A DNA stretch of 64,000 nucleotides from Pseudomonadota bacterium (GCA_023419315.1 JAEZYE010000050.1:1-64000); one strand, 5' to 3'. Shown: positions 38,773-47,651, numbered from the stretch's first letter. The notes: generated from the sequence alone by a model not told the origin. Numbers and translations are program-made.

Positions 38773-38815
38773 GGCGGACTGCAAAGCCGCAGGGCAGCAT
38801 GCCCCGCCAGCGTCC

Positions 38816-39091
38816 TCAGGCCGGCTCGCCAGGTGCCGTCGCCGTGATCGAGAGTGCGTGGATGTCGGTGATCATCATCTCGCCGAGCGCGGCATAGACC
38901 GCCCGGTGCCGCGCCAGTGGAAGCTTGCCGGCGAACGCCGGGCTCACGATGACCACGTTGAAGTGGCCTCGTCCATCACGCGCACCCTCATGCCCTGCAT
39001 GCCGATGGCTGTCGTCCGCCACGTCCAGATGCTGTGGCTGGAAGGCGGCTTCCAGCGCCTGCCGGATCCGCTCGACGCGCTCGGCGGTCAC
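38816..39091 (-). CDS. BolA family protein
   Basis: A 91-residue BolA-like protein. These small proteins bind monothiol glutaredoxins with a shared iron-sulfur cluster and affect iron handling and envelope properties. The family pattern DDSHRHAGH ... GHFNVVIVSPAFAGKLPLARHRAVYAAL is intact, including the conserved His in RHR. The start is a GTG at 39091 that overlaps the stop of the YciI-like gene (GTGA), so translation is coupled. The longer open frame to 39262 is read inside the YciI-like gene in another frame. E. coli BolA proper is slightly longer (105); I do not separate BolA from IbaG. Confidence 0.9.
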   Translation of the reverse strand: MTAERVERIRQALEAAFQPQHLDVADDSHRHAGHEGARDGRGHFNVVIVSPAFAGKLPLARHRAVYAALGEMMITDIHALSITATAPGEPA

Positions 39092-39387
39092 GGCAGCACC
39101 TTGCGGAACGGGCGTACTTCGACGCGGGTGTAGACGCCGGCCTCCACGTACGGATCCGCCTGGGCCCAGGCACGCGCGGCTTCGAGGGAATCGAACTCGG
39201 CAATCACGATGCTGCCACTGAAGCCTGCCTGGCCCGGATCCTCGGCATCGATCGCCGGGCATGGACCGGCCAGCAGCAGTCGGCCTTCGTCCTTCAATGC
39301 GGTCAGCCGCGCCAGATGTGCCGGCCGCGCGGCCAGGCGCTGCGGCAACGCGCCTTCCGCGTCATAGCCTTCGATTGCGTACCACAT
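39088..39387 (-). CDS. YciI family protein
   Basis: A 99-residue YciI/YCII-domain protein starting MWYAIEGYDAEGAL. The pattern R.AHLARL..L.DEGRLLLAGPCPAIDAEDPG.AGFSGSIVIAEFDSLEAARAWA.ADPYVEAGVY matches the fold related to muconolactone isomerases and includes the conserved His and Asp. Its biochemical role in most bacteria is unclear; E. coli YciI is linked to envelope functions. Start ATG 39387 with GGGAG 7-8 bases upstream and a TACAAT -10 at 39414-39419. It is coupled to the BolA-like gene downstream. Confidence 0.9.
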   Translation of the reverse strand: MWYAIEGYDAEGALPQRLAARPAHLARLTALKDEGRLLLAGPCPAIDAEDPGQAGFSGSIVIAEFDSLEAARAWAQADPYVEAGVYTRVEVRPFRKVLP

Positions 39388-39776
39388 GCGTTTGCTCCCT
39401 GAACGGATGGCCGATTGTACGGTTCCGCTGTGCAGGCGGGGCGCCACGGACCACCACCGCTCCCTAGACACGCATCGCGGCAGGGCTTACTCTTCGAACC
39501 TTGCACGGCCGGACGCAGCGGCCCGTCGGGGATTCCCAGGCGAAGCACCGGATTATCGCCATCCGGCCCTCCGCCATCGACGTCCGATTCGCTGCTCCCC
39601 CTCCGCCCGCGCCGATGACCTTCTCGCTGTCGGCCGCCGCTGTCTCGCGGCGTCTCTGCTTGTTTTGTTGATGTACGGCAACGCGTTGCCCCCGCGCCTG
39701 GGCCCGCAGGATGACTGCCGGTCTTTCGCCAGTGGCGCATCCTGCTCACTGTGACTCGCACTACGGCTGTAACTTG
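39388..39776. other. divergent spacer between the YciI-like gene and scpA
   Basis: 389 bases with no convincing gene. On the minus side it holds TACAAT (39414-39419), a good -10 for the YciI-like/BolA pair. On the plus side I see no clear promoter for scpA; TTGTTTTGTTGATG at about 39660 is a weak AT-rich patch. No tRNA could be folded here. Confidence 0.4.
39414..39419 (-). promoter_or_regulatory. candidate -10 of the YciI-like/bolA unit
   Basis: TACAAT on the minus strand, 27 bases before the YciI-like ATG; it would give a leader of about 20 bases containing the GGGAG site. No clear -35. Confidence 0.4.
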
Positions 39777-40682
39777 ATGAGCTCCGAACTCGCGCAAGAC
39801 GCGAACCCGCACAGCCAGTCCGCCCATCCGCAGCAGCAGGAAATGCCGCTGGCGGTGGTGCACGGGCAGCCGGTCCTGCAGATTCCGCAGGATCTCTACA
39901 TCCCGCCGGATGCGCTGGAAGTCATCCTGGATGCCTTCGAGGGTCCGCTGGATCTGCTGCTTTACCTGATCCGTCGCCAGAACCTCGACATCCTCGATAT
40001 TCCGGTGGCGGAGATCACCCGCCAGTACGTCGACTACATCAATGTGATGCAGGAGTTGCGGTTCGAACTGGCCGCCGAATATCTGGTGATGGCCGCCATC
40101 CTGGCCGAGATCAAATCGCGGATGCTGCTGCCGCGTCCGGTCAGCGAGGAAGGCGAGGAAGCCGACCCGCGCGCGGAGCTGGTGCGGCGACTGCAGGAGT
40201 ACGAACGCTTCAAGCAGGCGGCCGAGGATCTGGACGCCCTGCCCCGCCAGGATCGCGATACCACGCCGGTGCAGGCGCACGTGCCGGACCGCGCTTCGGT
40301 CCGCTTGCCGCCGCCGGTGGATCTGAAGGAAATGCTGCTGGCGCTGCACGACGTGCTCAAGCGCGCCGAGCTCTTCAGCGGCCACGCCATCAAGCGCGAG
40401 GCGCTGAGCGTCCGCCAGCGGATGGGCGACGTGCTGTCCCGCCTGGACGATGGCAAGTTCCACCGTTTCGAAACGATGTTCAGTGCAGAGGAAGGCAAGC
40501 TCGGCGTGCTGGTCACCTTCCTGGCCATGCTGGAACTGGCCAAGGAGCAATTGCTGGACATCGTGCAGGAAGCACCGCTGGCGCCGATTTACATCAAGTC
40601 GCTGGCGCTGAACAACACCAACGAACCGCTGCAGTTCTCCAGCGAGTTCGATGACAGCGACGCCGCCAACGACGCGCCCTGA
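39777..40682 (+). CDS. scpA: segregation and condensation protein A
   Basis: A 301-residue kleisin that bridges the two SMC heads in bacterial condensin. The N-terminal SMC-binding domain is clear (FEGPLDLLLYLIRRQNLDILDIPVAEITRQYVDYI), then AAEYLVMAAILAEIKSRMLLP and an acidic linker, and a C-terminal winged helix (residues about 235-285). The start is ATG 39777 (MSSELAQDAN); residues 1-25 are low-complexity, so a later start is possible. It is the first gene of scpA-scpB-rluB, with scpB 61 bases downstream. SMC itself is encoded at 14.7-18.2 kb. Confidence 0.95.
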   Translation: MSSELAQDANPHSQSAHPQQQEMPLAVVHGQPVLQIPQDLYIPPDALEVILDAFEGPLDLLLYLIRRQNLDILDIPVAEITRQYVDYINVMQELRFELAAEYLVMAAILAEIKSRMLLPRPVSEEGEEADPRAELVRRLQEYERFKQAAEDLDALPRQDRDTTPVQAHVPDRASVRLPPPVDLKEMLLALHDVLKRAELFSGHAIKREALSVRQRMGDVLSRLDDGKFHRFETMFSAEEGKLGVLVTFLAMLELAKEQLLDIVQEAPLAPIYIKSLALNNTNEPLQFSSEFDDSDAANDAP

Positions 40683-40743
40683 TGATGTATCGCACGCGCC
40701 TCGAGCGCCCGACATTCCCTTTCCTGATGCCTTTCGTTTCCTG

Positions 40744-41634
40744 ATGGATCAATCCCTCGTCAATCGCATCATCGAAGCCGCCCTGATGGCGGCCAGCCAG
40801 CCGCTGACGCTGGCGCAGTTGCACGGCCTGTTTCCCGAAGAGGAACCCGCGCCCGCGGGCAGCGTCGAACGCGCGCTGGAAGAACTTCGCGACGCCTGCG
40901 CCGAGCGCGGCGTCGAGCTGGTGGAAGTCGCGTCGGGCTTCCGTTACCAGGTCAAGGCGGACGTACATGGCTGGGTGACCCGGCTGTGGACGGAGCGCAA
41001 GACCCGTTACTCGCGCGCGACGCTGGAAACGCTCGCGCTGATCGCCTATCGCCAGCCCATCACCCGCGGCGAGATCGAACAGGTGCGCGGCGTGGCGGTC
41101 AGCAGCAACATCATCCAGGCCCTGGAAGAGCGCGAATGGATCCGTGTCGTCGGGCACCGCGACGTGCCAGGCAAGCCGGCGCTGTTCGGTACAACCAAGG
41201 GCTTCCTGGATTACTTCGGCCTCAAGCGGCTGGACGAACTGCCGCCGCTGTCCGAACTGAAGGACATCGGCGAACTGGAACCCCAGTTGCCATTGGATGA
41301 CGCCCCCATGCCCGCGGGCGCGTCCATGGACGTTGCCGCCGAATCCTTGGCGGAAGCGGAGATGGACGGCCGGACCGATGTCGATGGGCCGGCCGTCGAA
41401 GACAGCACACCGTCCGCGCAGGATGCACGGAACGAACACGAGGCGGGCGCGGATGCCCACCCGCAGGAAGCCACCGCGCAGGACGCGCAATCGGCGGATG
41501 CCGCGCTCGATGACGAGCCGGACGAATCGCCGCAGGACGACGCCGATGGCGCCGATCCTTCCTTCACTTCACCCCAGGATGACGACGCCGAAAACCTCGA
41601 TGAAGGTCAGGTCTCGTCGGAGCAGAAACCATGA
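40744..41634 (+). CDS. scpB: segregation and condensation protein B
   Basis: A 296-residue ScpB, the condensin subunit with two winged-helix domains that binds ScpA (residues about 1-180: RIIEAALMAASQPLTLAQL, TRYSRATLETLALIAYRQPITRGEIE, RGVAVSSNIIQALEEREWI). About 110 residues of strongly acidic low-complexity tail follow (many D, E, A, S), which is not part of the core family. The start is ATG 40744; upstream codons back to 40651 are not conserved. Its last codons overlap the rluB ATG by 4 bases (ATGA). Confidence 0.95.
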   Translation: MDQSLVNRIIEAALMAASQPLTLAQLHGLFPEEEPAPAGSVERALEELRDACAERGVELVEVASGFRYQVKADVHGWVTRLWTERKTRYSRATLETLALIAYRQPITRGEIEQVRGVAVSSNIIQALEEREWIRVVGHRDVPGKPALFGTTKGFLDYFGLKRLDELPPLSELKDIGELEPQLPLDDAPMPAGASMDVAAESLAEAEMDGRTDVDGPAVEDSTPSAQDARNEHEAGADAHPQEATAQDAQSADAALDDEPDESPQDDADGADPSFTSPQDDDAENLDEGQVSSEQKP

Positions 41635-43289
41635 GCAATCCCCCCCGCAACAAACTGTCGCTGAAGCGCGACGCCACCACCGAAGCCCCCGCCCCGCGTC
41701 TCGAGGAACGCCTGCACAAGGTGCTCGCGCAGGCCGGCCTCGGATCGCGCCGCGCGCTGGAACAGCGCATCGCCGACGGCCTGGTCAAGGTCAACGGTGA
41801 AACCGCGCAGGTCGGCATGAGCGTCAAGAGCGGCGACAAGATCGATCTCGACGGCCGCCAGTTCGTCGCCAGCGCGCTGACCGAACCGGCCCGCGTGCTG
41901 ATGTACAACAAGCCGGAAGGCGAAGTGACCACGCGCGAAGATCCCGAAGGCCGACCGACCGTGTTCGAAGCGCTGCCCGTGCTGAAGGGCGCGCGCTGGA
42001 TCGCGATCGGCCGCCTCGACATCAACACCACCGGCCTGCTGTTGCTGACCACCGATGGCGAACTCGCCAACGCGATGATGCATCCCTCGTACGAAGTCGA
42101 GCGCGAGTATGTCGTGCGCGTGCGTGCGCCGGAAGGCCAGGAAACCGTCCCCGACAACATCGTCGACCGCCTGCGCCGCGGCGTCGCACTGGACGACGGT
42201 CCGGCCAAGTTCGACGAAATCGAACGCATCGGCGGGACCGATTCGCACGACTGGTTCAGCGTCGTCGTCAAGGAAGGCCGCAACCGCGAAGTGCGCCGGC
42301 TGTGGGAATCGCAGGGCTGCCAGGTCAGCCGCCTCAAGCGCGTGCGCTACGGCCGCATCTCGCTGCCGCAGCCGCTGCTGCGCGGTCAGTCGCAGGAACT
42401 GGCCGATGCGCAGGTCGAAGCACTGCGCAAGGAACTCGGGCTGGAAGACGGTGCGCCGGCCGCGCTTACGCTGCAGCCGGTGATCGGACAGCGTCGCGCC
42501 GCCAGGTCGACGGTGCACGTTTCGCGCGACAACCGCAGCCAGGGTTACGTCAACGGGCACAACATCGCCGATGAAGGACGCGAACTGCGCCGCTTCGATC
42601 ATGTGCGCGAAGATCGCGGCCGTGGCCGCGGCAAGAAGCCGCACGGCGGCCTGACCGTGAGCGGCGAAGCGGCCGCCAAGCAATCGCAGAAGCCGTTCAA
42701 GCAGCGCAAGATGAAAGGCCCGAAGCCGCTGCCCGATGGCAATCCCGCCGCATTCCGCACCTGGTACGTGCCCGAAGGCGTGGACACCGGCCCGAGCGGT
42801 CATCGCAATGCCGGCCCGAAGAAGCCGCGTCCGGGCGGCAAGCCGGGTCCGCGCGGTCAGGGCGGCTTCGGCAATGACAGCGGCTTCGCTGGCGAGCAGC
42901 GTGGCCCGCGCGGTCCGCGCGGTGGCGGCCAGGGCTTCGGCGGTGACGCCGGTTTCGGCGCCGATTCTCGCGGTCCCCGTGGCCCGCGTGGTCCGGGCGC
43001 CGGCAACAAGCCGCAGCGCGCCGCACGTCCGTACGGTCATCCCGGCAACGCCCCGAGCTTCCCGTCCGATCACGCCACGCCCGGTTTCAATCCGTACGGC
43101 CAGGCGCCGCGCGGTCCGCGTCCGCAGGGTCGCCCCGGTGGCGGCAATCGCCCGCAGAACGCACAGGGTCCGCGTCCAGGTGGACGTGGCCCCGGTGGTC
43201 CGGGCGGTCGTCCGGGTGGCGGCGGCCGTCCCGGTGGCAATCGCCCGGGCGGCAATCGTCCGCGTGGCGGCGGTGGTCATCACGGCTGA
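41631..43289 (+). CDS. rluB: 23S rRNA pseudouridine(2605) synthase RluB with long basic tail
   Basis: A 552-residue pseudouridine synthase. The N-terminal S4 RNA-binding domain (LEERLHKVLAQAGLGSRRALEQRI) is followed by the RsuA/RluB catalytic domain with GRLDINTTGLLLLTTDGELAN carrying the catalytic Asp, and GRNREVRRLWES. From about residue 290 on comes a tail of about 260 residues rich in G, R, P and N with many GPRG and RPGG repeats. E. coli RluB (291) lacks such a tail, but xanthomonad homologues commonly have one. It overlaps scpB by 4 bases and ends at a strong terminator. Confidence 0.94.
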   Translation: MSNPPRNKLSLKRDATTEAPAPRLEERLHKVLAQAGLGSRRALEQRIADGLVKVNGETAQVGMSVKSGDKIDLDGRQFVASALTEPARVLMYNKPEGEVTTREDPEGRPTVFEALPVLKGARWIAIGRLDINTTGLLLLTTDGELANAMMHPSYEVEREYVVRVRAPEGQETVPDNIVDRLRRGVALDDGPAKFDEIERIGGTDSHDWFSVVVKEGRNREVRRLWESQGCQVSRLKRVRYGRISLPQPLLRGQSQELADAQVEALRKELGLEDGAPAALTLQPVIGQRRAARSTVHVSRDNRSQGYVNGHNIADEGRELRRFDHVREDRGRGRGKKPHGGLTVSGEAAAKQSQKPFKQRKMKGPKPLPDGNPAAFRTWYVPEGVDTGPSGHRNAGPKKPRPGGKPGPRGQGGFGNDSGFAGEQRGPRGPRGGGQGFGGDAGFGADSRGPRGPRGPGAGNKPQRAARPYGHPGNAPSFPSDHATPGFNPYGQAPRGPRPQGRPGGGNRPQNAQGPRPGGRGPGGPGGRPGGGGRPGGNRPGGNRPRGGGGHHG

Positions 43290-43313
43290 GTCGCTACGCA
43301 TCGCCGGATGAAG

Positions 43314-43344
43314 AAACAGGACGCTCATGGCGTCCTGTTTTTTT
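43314..43344 (+). terminator. intrinsic terminator of scpA-scpB-rluB
   Basis: AAACAGGACGC (43314-43324), 5-base loop, GCGTCCTGTTT (43330-43340), running into seven T (43338-43344), 24 bases after the rluB stop. Confidence 0.92.
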
Positions 43345-43473
43345 GCGTCCGGATGGCGGTTCCTCTCTGGACCTGGGTGCAACGTGCGGCGTTCTGCCGT
43401 CGAATGCTGCCAATGCCGTCGTTTCGACTGCGCCGCAGTTGAGCAGGATCAAGGCCTGCGCGGTGCGCTCGGC

Positions 43474-43479
43474 TACAAT
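43474..43479 (+). promoter_or_regulatory. candidate -10 of the ferredoxin reductase gene
   Basis: TACAAT within GGCTACAATG, 28 bases before ATG 43508. It supports the short start and a brief leader. No clear -35. Confidence 0.4.
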
Positions 43480-43507
43480 GCGCGAGTTCGAACTTAGTCA
43501 ACACACC

Positions 43508-44287
43508 ATGTCTTCTGCTTTTGGCACCGAAACGGTGCTGGACGTCCGTCACTGGACCGACGCCTATTTCAGCTTCACCACCACGCGCGATGACGGTTTC
43601 CGTTTCGACAATGGCCAGTTCGTGATGATCGGGCTGGAAGTCGACGGCAAGCCGCTGCTGCGTGCGTATTCAATCGCCAGCGCGAACTGGGAAGAGCAGC
43701 TCGAGTTCTTCAGCATCAAGGTGCCGAACGGCCCGCTGACCTCGCGCCTGAAGGACATCCAGCCCGGCGACAAGATCCTGATTGGGCGCAAGCCGACCGG
43801 CACGCTGCTGATCAGCGATCTGCACAAAGGCCGCAACCTCTATCTGCTTGGCACCGGCACCGGCCTGGCGCCGTGGCTCTCGGTCATCAAGGATCCGGAA
43901 ACCTACGAGCGCTTCGACCGGGTCATCCTCACCCACGGCGTACGCTGCGTGGGTGATCTGGCCTATCGCGACTACTTCGAGAAGGAACTGCCGCGGCACG
44001 AGTTCCTCGGCGACGTCATCCGCGAAAAGCTGCTGTATTACCCCGCGGTCAGCCGCGAGGATTTCCCGAATCGTGGACGCCTGACGGACTTGATGGCCAG
44101 TGGCGAAATGATGACCACGCTGGGCATCGAACCTCTGGACGCCGAACACGATCGCGCGATGATCTGCGGCAGCCCGCAGATGCTCGCCGACTTCCGCACC
44201 CTGCTCGACAGCCGCGGCTTCACCGCCGCCCCGCGCATCGGAACGCCCGGGCAATACGTTTTCGAACGCGCCTTCGTCGAGAAATAA
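43508..44287 (+). CDS. fpr: ferredoxin--NADP+ reductase
   Basis: A 259-residue FAD-containing reductase that exchanges electrons between NADPH and ferredoxin or flavodoxin. The FAD-binding signature RAYSIASANWEEQLEFFSIKV, the GPLTSRL loop, and the NADP site YLLGTGTGLAPWLSVIKD, ILTHGVR and MICGSPQML are all present; the C-terminus YVFERAFVEK matches the bacterial Fpr subclass. The start is ATG 43508 (MSSAFGTETVLDV), just downstream of a TACAAT. The longer open frame to 43343 begins upstream of that promoter and is not conserved. The gene has its own unit between the rluB terminator and convergent genes. Confidence 0.95.
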   Translation: MSSAFGTETVLDVRHWTDAYFSFTTTRDDGFRFDNGQFVMIGLEVDGKPLLRAYSIASANWEEQLEFFSIKVPNGPLTSRLKDIQPGDKILIGRKPTGTLLISDLHKGRNLYLLGTGTGLAPWLSVIKDPETYERFDRVILTHGVRCVGDLAYRDYFEKELPRHEFLGDVIREKLLYYPAVSREDFPNRGRLTDLMASGEMMTTLGIEPLDAEHDRAMICGSPQMLADFRTLLDSRGFTAAPRIGTPGQYVFERAFVEK

Positions 44288-44311
44288 GCAGTTACGCCGC
44301 GCGCGAATGCG

Positions 44312-44710
44312 TCAGCGTTCGCCGTAGCGCAACCAGGTCACGGCACTGCGTTCGTTGTCGAAGACCTGTCCACGGAATCCGTGTTCGTTGGCGAGGATGC
44401 TCGCCAGTTCCACCTGCGGGATCTGCTCCAGGTGTTTTTCGACGTAGGCCACGCGGACCTGCTCCATGCCTTCGCCATGCATCGCCTGCACGAACTGCAG
44501 CAGTTCGTCCGGCGTGGGCGGCAGGCCCTCCATGTCGTCAATGACCAGCACGCCCTCGGCGCCGCTGCTCCTCACCTCGGCCGCGATCGCGCGCCAGTAG
44601 GCGAGCGTGGTCTCCAGAGTGCCGTTGATGCCGCACACCTGCGCCTTCAGACCGTAATCCGTCGCAGTGAAGGCAATGCGGAACGGCGGCGCTGTGGAAC
44701 CGTCGCACAT
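44312..44710 (-). CDS. STAS/SpoIIAA-like small protein
   Basis: A 132-residue cytoplasmic protein. The alternation of strands and helices (FRIAFTATDYGLKAQVCG, GVLVIDDMEGLPPTPDELLQFVQAM, VRVAYVEKHLEQIPQVELAS, FRGQVFDNERSAVTWL) resembles the STAS/SpoIIAA-like fold found in uncharacterised bacterial proteins; this is a similarity judged by eye, and no function can be given. ATG 44710 lies 2 bases after the gpx stop on the same strand, so the two are probably co-translated. The open frame back to 44878 overlaps gpx and is rejected. Confidence 0.78.
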   Translation of the reverse strand: MCDGSTAPPFRIAFTATDYGLKAQVCGINGTLETTLAYWRAIAAEVRSSGAEGVLVIDDMEGLPPTPDELLQFVQAMHGEGMEQVRVAYVEKHLEQIPQVELASILANEHGFRGQVFDNERSAVTWLRYGER

Positions 44711-44712
44711 GT

Positions 44713-45195
44713 TCAGGCCAGCGCGGCTTCGATGTCTTTGCGCAGCGATTCCGGCTTGTCGGTCGGCGCATAGCGGTCGATGACACGGCCATCGCGGCCC
44801 ACCAAAAACTTGCTGAAGTTCCATTTGATCGCCGAGAGCCCGAGCAGCCCGCTCTTTTCCTTTTTCAGCCACTGCCACAGCGGATGCGCCTGATCGCCGT
44901 TGACGTCGATTTTCGCGAACAGCGGAAAGCCCACGTCGTAGTTGAGCGAGCAGAAGTTGCGGATTTCCGCTTCACCACCCGGCTCCTGATGGCCGAACTG
45001 ATCGCAGGGAAAGCCGAGCACGACCAGGCCGCGATCGCGGTATTCGCGCCACAGCGCTTCCAGGCCGGTGTACTGCGGCGTGAAGCCGCACTTGGACGCC
45101 ACGTTGACGATGAGCAGCACCTTGCCGCGGAACTCCCCCAGTGAACGTGTCTGGCCATCGATGTCGGTGGCGGAAAAGTCGTAGGCGGTCGTCAT
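44713..45195 (-). CDS. glutathione peroxidase family protein
   Basis: A 160-residue thiol peroxidase of the GPx family that reduces hydroperoxides in the cytoplasm. The peroxidatic residue is Cys36 in NVASKCGFT (cysteine, not selenocysteine). The second signature FPCDQFGHQEPG and the Trp motif IKWNFSKFLV complete the catalytic site. Bacterial Cys-type members often use thioredoxin rather than glutathione, which cannot be settled here. It is the first gene of a two-gene unit with the STAS-like gene, divergent from dcp. Confidence 0.95.
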   Translation of the reverse strand: MTTAYDFSATDIDGQTRSLGEFRGKVLLIVNVASKCGFTPQYTGLEALWREYRDRGLVVLGFPCDQFGHQEPGGEAEIRNFCSLNYDVGFPLFAKIDVNGDQAHPLWQWLKKEKSGLLGLSAIKWNFSKFLVGRDGRVIDRYAPTDKPESLRKDIEAALA

Positions 45196-45430
45196 GGGCG
45201 GCTCCGGCGGGGTGCGTCATGGTAACCCGCATGGTTGCGCTAACACGATGACGCGGATCAACGCGAAAAAGCGGCGGCCAGCGCAGCCTCGCGCGTCGCA
45301 ACACGTGCGCCGGACCGATGTTCCACTGCCAGCACATCCCATCCGGGCCGTCGCATGCCTTTCGTCACGCGCCACCCGGTCAGACCTTGGGTTAGCCTGC
45401 CCGGAGCCCTATCTGGAAGGATGCTGCACC

Positions 45431-47596
45431 GTGACCACCCGCCTCGCCCTCGCGCTCGCCGCGACCCTTGGAATCGCCATGCCCGCCTACAGCCAGGCCG
45501 CCTCGCCGGCCACCACCGAAGCCGCCAAGGCCAGCAATCCCTTCTTCACCGACAGCCCGCTGCCGCTGCACTACCCGCAATTCGACAAGATCAAGGACAG
45601 CGACTTCGCCCCCGCCTTTGACGCCGGCATGGCCGCGCAGTTGAAGGAAATCGCCGCCATCGCCGACAACAGCGCAGCACCAACGTTCGACAACACCATC
45701 CTGGCGATGGAAAAGAGCGGACGCACGCTGGACCGTGCGCAGACCGTCTTCTACAACCTGGTCGGCACCGATACCAACGACACCCGCGAGAAGCTGCAGG
45801 CCGACTACTCCGGCAAGTTCGCCGCGCACCGCGATGCGATCTACCTCAACGGCAAGCTGTTCGCGCGCATCCAGAAGCTGTACGACCAGCGCGCCGGCCT
45901 CGGACTGGATGCCGAAGGCGTTCGCTTGATCGAGAAGTACCACACCGATTTCGTCCGCGCCGGCGCCAAGCTGTCCGATGCCGACAAGGCCACGCTGAAA
46001 GACATGAATGCGCAGCTGGCCGCGCTCGGCACGCAGTTCAGCCAGAACGTGCTGGCGGAAGTGAACGCCTCCGCCGTGATCGTCGATGACGTGAAGGAAC
46101 TCGACGGCCTGACCGATCAGCAGATCGCCACGGCCGCAGCCGCGGCGAAGTCGCGCGGCCACGAAGGCAAGTACGTGCTGACGCTGCTCAACACCACCGG
46201 CCAGCCGCCGGAATCGCAACTCACCCACCGCCCGCTGCGCCAGCGACTGCATGAAGCATCCGTCGCGCGCGGCAGCCGCGGCGGCCAGTACGACAACCGC
46301 GAACTGATCGCGAAGATCATGACGCTGCGCGCCAATCGCGCGAAGCTGCTCGGCTATCCGGACCACGCCACCTACGTGCTGGAAGACGAAACCGCCAAGA
46401 CGCCGCAGGCGGTCAACGCGATGCTCGGCAAGCTTGCGCCGGCCGCGGTCGCCAACGCCAAGCGCGAGGCGGCTGATCTGCAGGCCATGATCGATCAGGA
46501 ACAGAAGGCCAAGGGCCAGCCGACGTTCACGCTGGAACCGTGGGACTGGGCGTTCTACACCGAGAAGGTGCGCACGGCGAAGTACAACTTCGACGAATCG
46601 CAACTCAAGCCGTATTTCGAACTGACCAATGTGCTGGAAAACGGCGTGTTCTACGCCGCCAACCAGTTGTACGGCCTGACGTTCAAGAAGCGCACCGACC
46701 TGCCGCTGTACCACGCCGACACCGCCGTCTACGACGTCTACAACGCCGACGGCACGCAGCTGGCGATCTTCATCGCCGACATGTACGCGCGCGATTCCAA
46801 GCGCGGTGGCGCGTGGATGAACTCGTACGTGTCGCAGTCGGCGATGACCGGCTTCAAGCCCGTCGTCGCCAACCATCTCAACATCCCCAAGCCACCGGCC
46901 GGCGAACCGACCCTGCTGACCTGGGATGAAGTGACAACCGCCTTCCACGAGTTCGGCCATGCGTTGCACGGCATGTTCTCGAACGTGAAGTATCCGTACT
47001 TCACCGGCACCAGCGTACCGCGCGACTTCGTCGAATACCCCTCGCAGGTCAACGAGATGTGGGCCGACTGGCCGTCGGTGCTGAAGAACTACGCCAAGCA
47101 CTACAAGACGGGCGAGCCGATGCCGCAGGCGCTGCTCGACAAGGTCATCGCCGCGTCCAAGTTCAACCAGGGCTTCGCGACGACCGAGTATCTGGGCGCC
47201 GCCATGCTCGATCAGCGCTGGCACCAGATCGATGCCGGCAAGGTGCCGGCCGCGGCCGACGTGATGAAGTTCGAGGCCAATGCACTCGCCGCCGACGGCA
47301 TCGACTTCAAGCCGGTTCCGCCGCGCTATCGCACGCCGTACTTCAGCCACATCATGGGCGGCTACTCGGCCGGCTACTACGCCTACATCTGGTCGGAAGT
47401 GCTGGATGCGAACAGCCAGAAGTGGTTCGAGGAACACGGCGGCCTGACGCGCGAGAACGGCGACCACTTCCGCAAGGCCCTGCTTTCGCGCGGCGGCAGC
47501 GAGGACGCGATGAAGCTGTTCCAGGATTTCGCCGGCCACGAACCGAAGATCGAACCCCTGCTCGAGAAGCGCGGACTCACCGCGCCCGCCAAGTAA
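45431..47596 (+). CDS. dcp: peptidyl-dipeptidase Dcp (M3 metallopeptidase), exported
   Basis: A 721-residue M3 family zinc peptidase that removes C-terminal dipeptides. The zinc motif is HEFGH (His506, Glu507, His510), with the third ligand Glu in the downstream VNEMW segment. The GTG start at 45431 is preceded by GGAAGGA at good spacing and gives a signal peptide (TTRLALALAATLGIAMPAYSQA), so the enzyme is periplasmic, unlike the cytoplasmic E. coli Dcp. The open frame extends 79 codons upstream without conserved content. It is a single gene ending in a strong terminator. Confidence 0.94.
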   Translation: MTTRLALALAATLGIAMPAYSQAASPATTEAAKASNPFFTDSPLPLHYPQFDKIKDSDFAPAFDAGMAAQLKEIAAIADNSAAPTFDNTILAMEKSGRTLDRAQTVFYNLVGTDTNDTREKLQADYSGKFAAHRDAIYLNGKLFARIQKLYDQRAGLGLDAEGVRLIEKYHTDFVRAGAKLSDADKATLKDMNAQLAALGTQFSQNVLAEVNASAVIVDDVKELDGLTDQQIATAAAAAKSRGHEGKYVLTLLNTTGQPPESQLTHRPLRQRLHEASVARGSRGGQYDNRELIAKIMTLRANRAKLLGYPDHATYVLEDETAKTPQAVNAMLGKLAPAAVANAKREAADLQAMIDQEQKAKGQPTFTLEPWDWAFYTEKVRTAKYNFDESQLKPYFELTNVLENGVFYAANQLYGLTFKKRTDLPLYHADTAVYDVYNADGTQLAIFIADMYARDSKRGGAWMNSYVSQSAMTGFKPVVANHLNIPKPPAGEPTLLTWDEVTTAFHEFGHALHGMFSNVKYPYFTGTSVPRDFVEYPSQVNEMWADWPSVLKNYAKHYKTGEPMPQALLDKVIAASKFNQGFATTEYLGAAMLDQRWHQIDAGKVPAAADVMKFEANALAADGIDFKPVPPRYRTPYFSHIMGGYSAGYYAYIWSEVLDANSQKWFEEHGGLTRENGDHFRKALLSRGGSEDAMKLFQDFAGHEPKIEPLLEKRGLTAPAK

Positions 47597-47624
47597 TCAC
47601 CGCATCCTCGTCGCGGTCATCCAT

Positions 47625-47651
47625 GCGCCACCTTCGGGTGGCGCTTTTTTT
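47625..47651 (+). terminator. intrinsic terminator of dcp
   Basis: GCGCCACC (47625-47632), TTCG tetraloop, GGTGGCGC (47637-47644), then seven T (47645-47651), 28 bases after the dcp stop. Confidence 0.93.

Noticed and set aside
39490..39515. A TTCGAACC segment resembling a tRNA T-loop
   Set aside because: No pairing T stem, acceptor stem or anticodon arm could be folded around it on either strand.
42700..43260. The Gly/Arg/Pro repeats of rluB as a mobile or collagen-like element
   Set aside because: They continue the rluB frame to its stop and similar tails occur in xanthomonad RluB; no flanking repeats or separate start.
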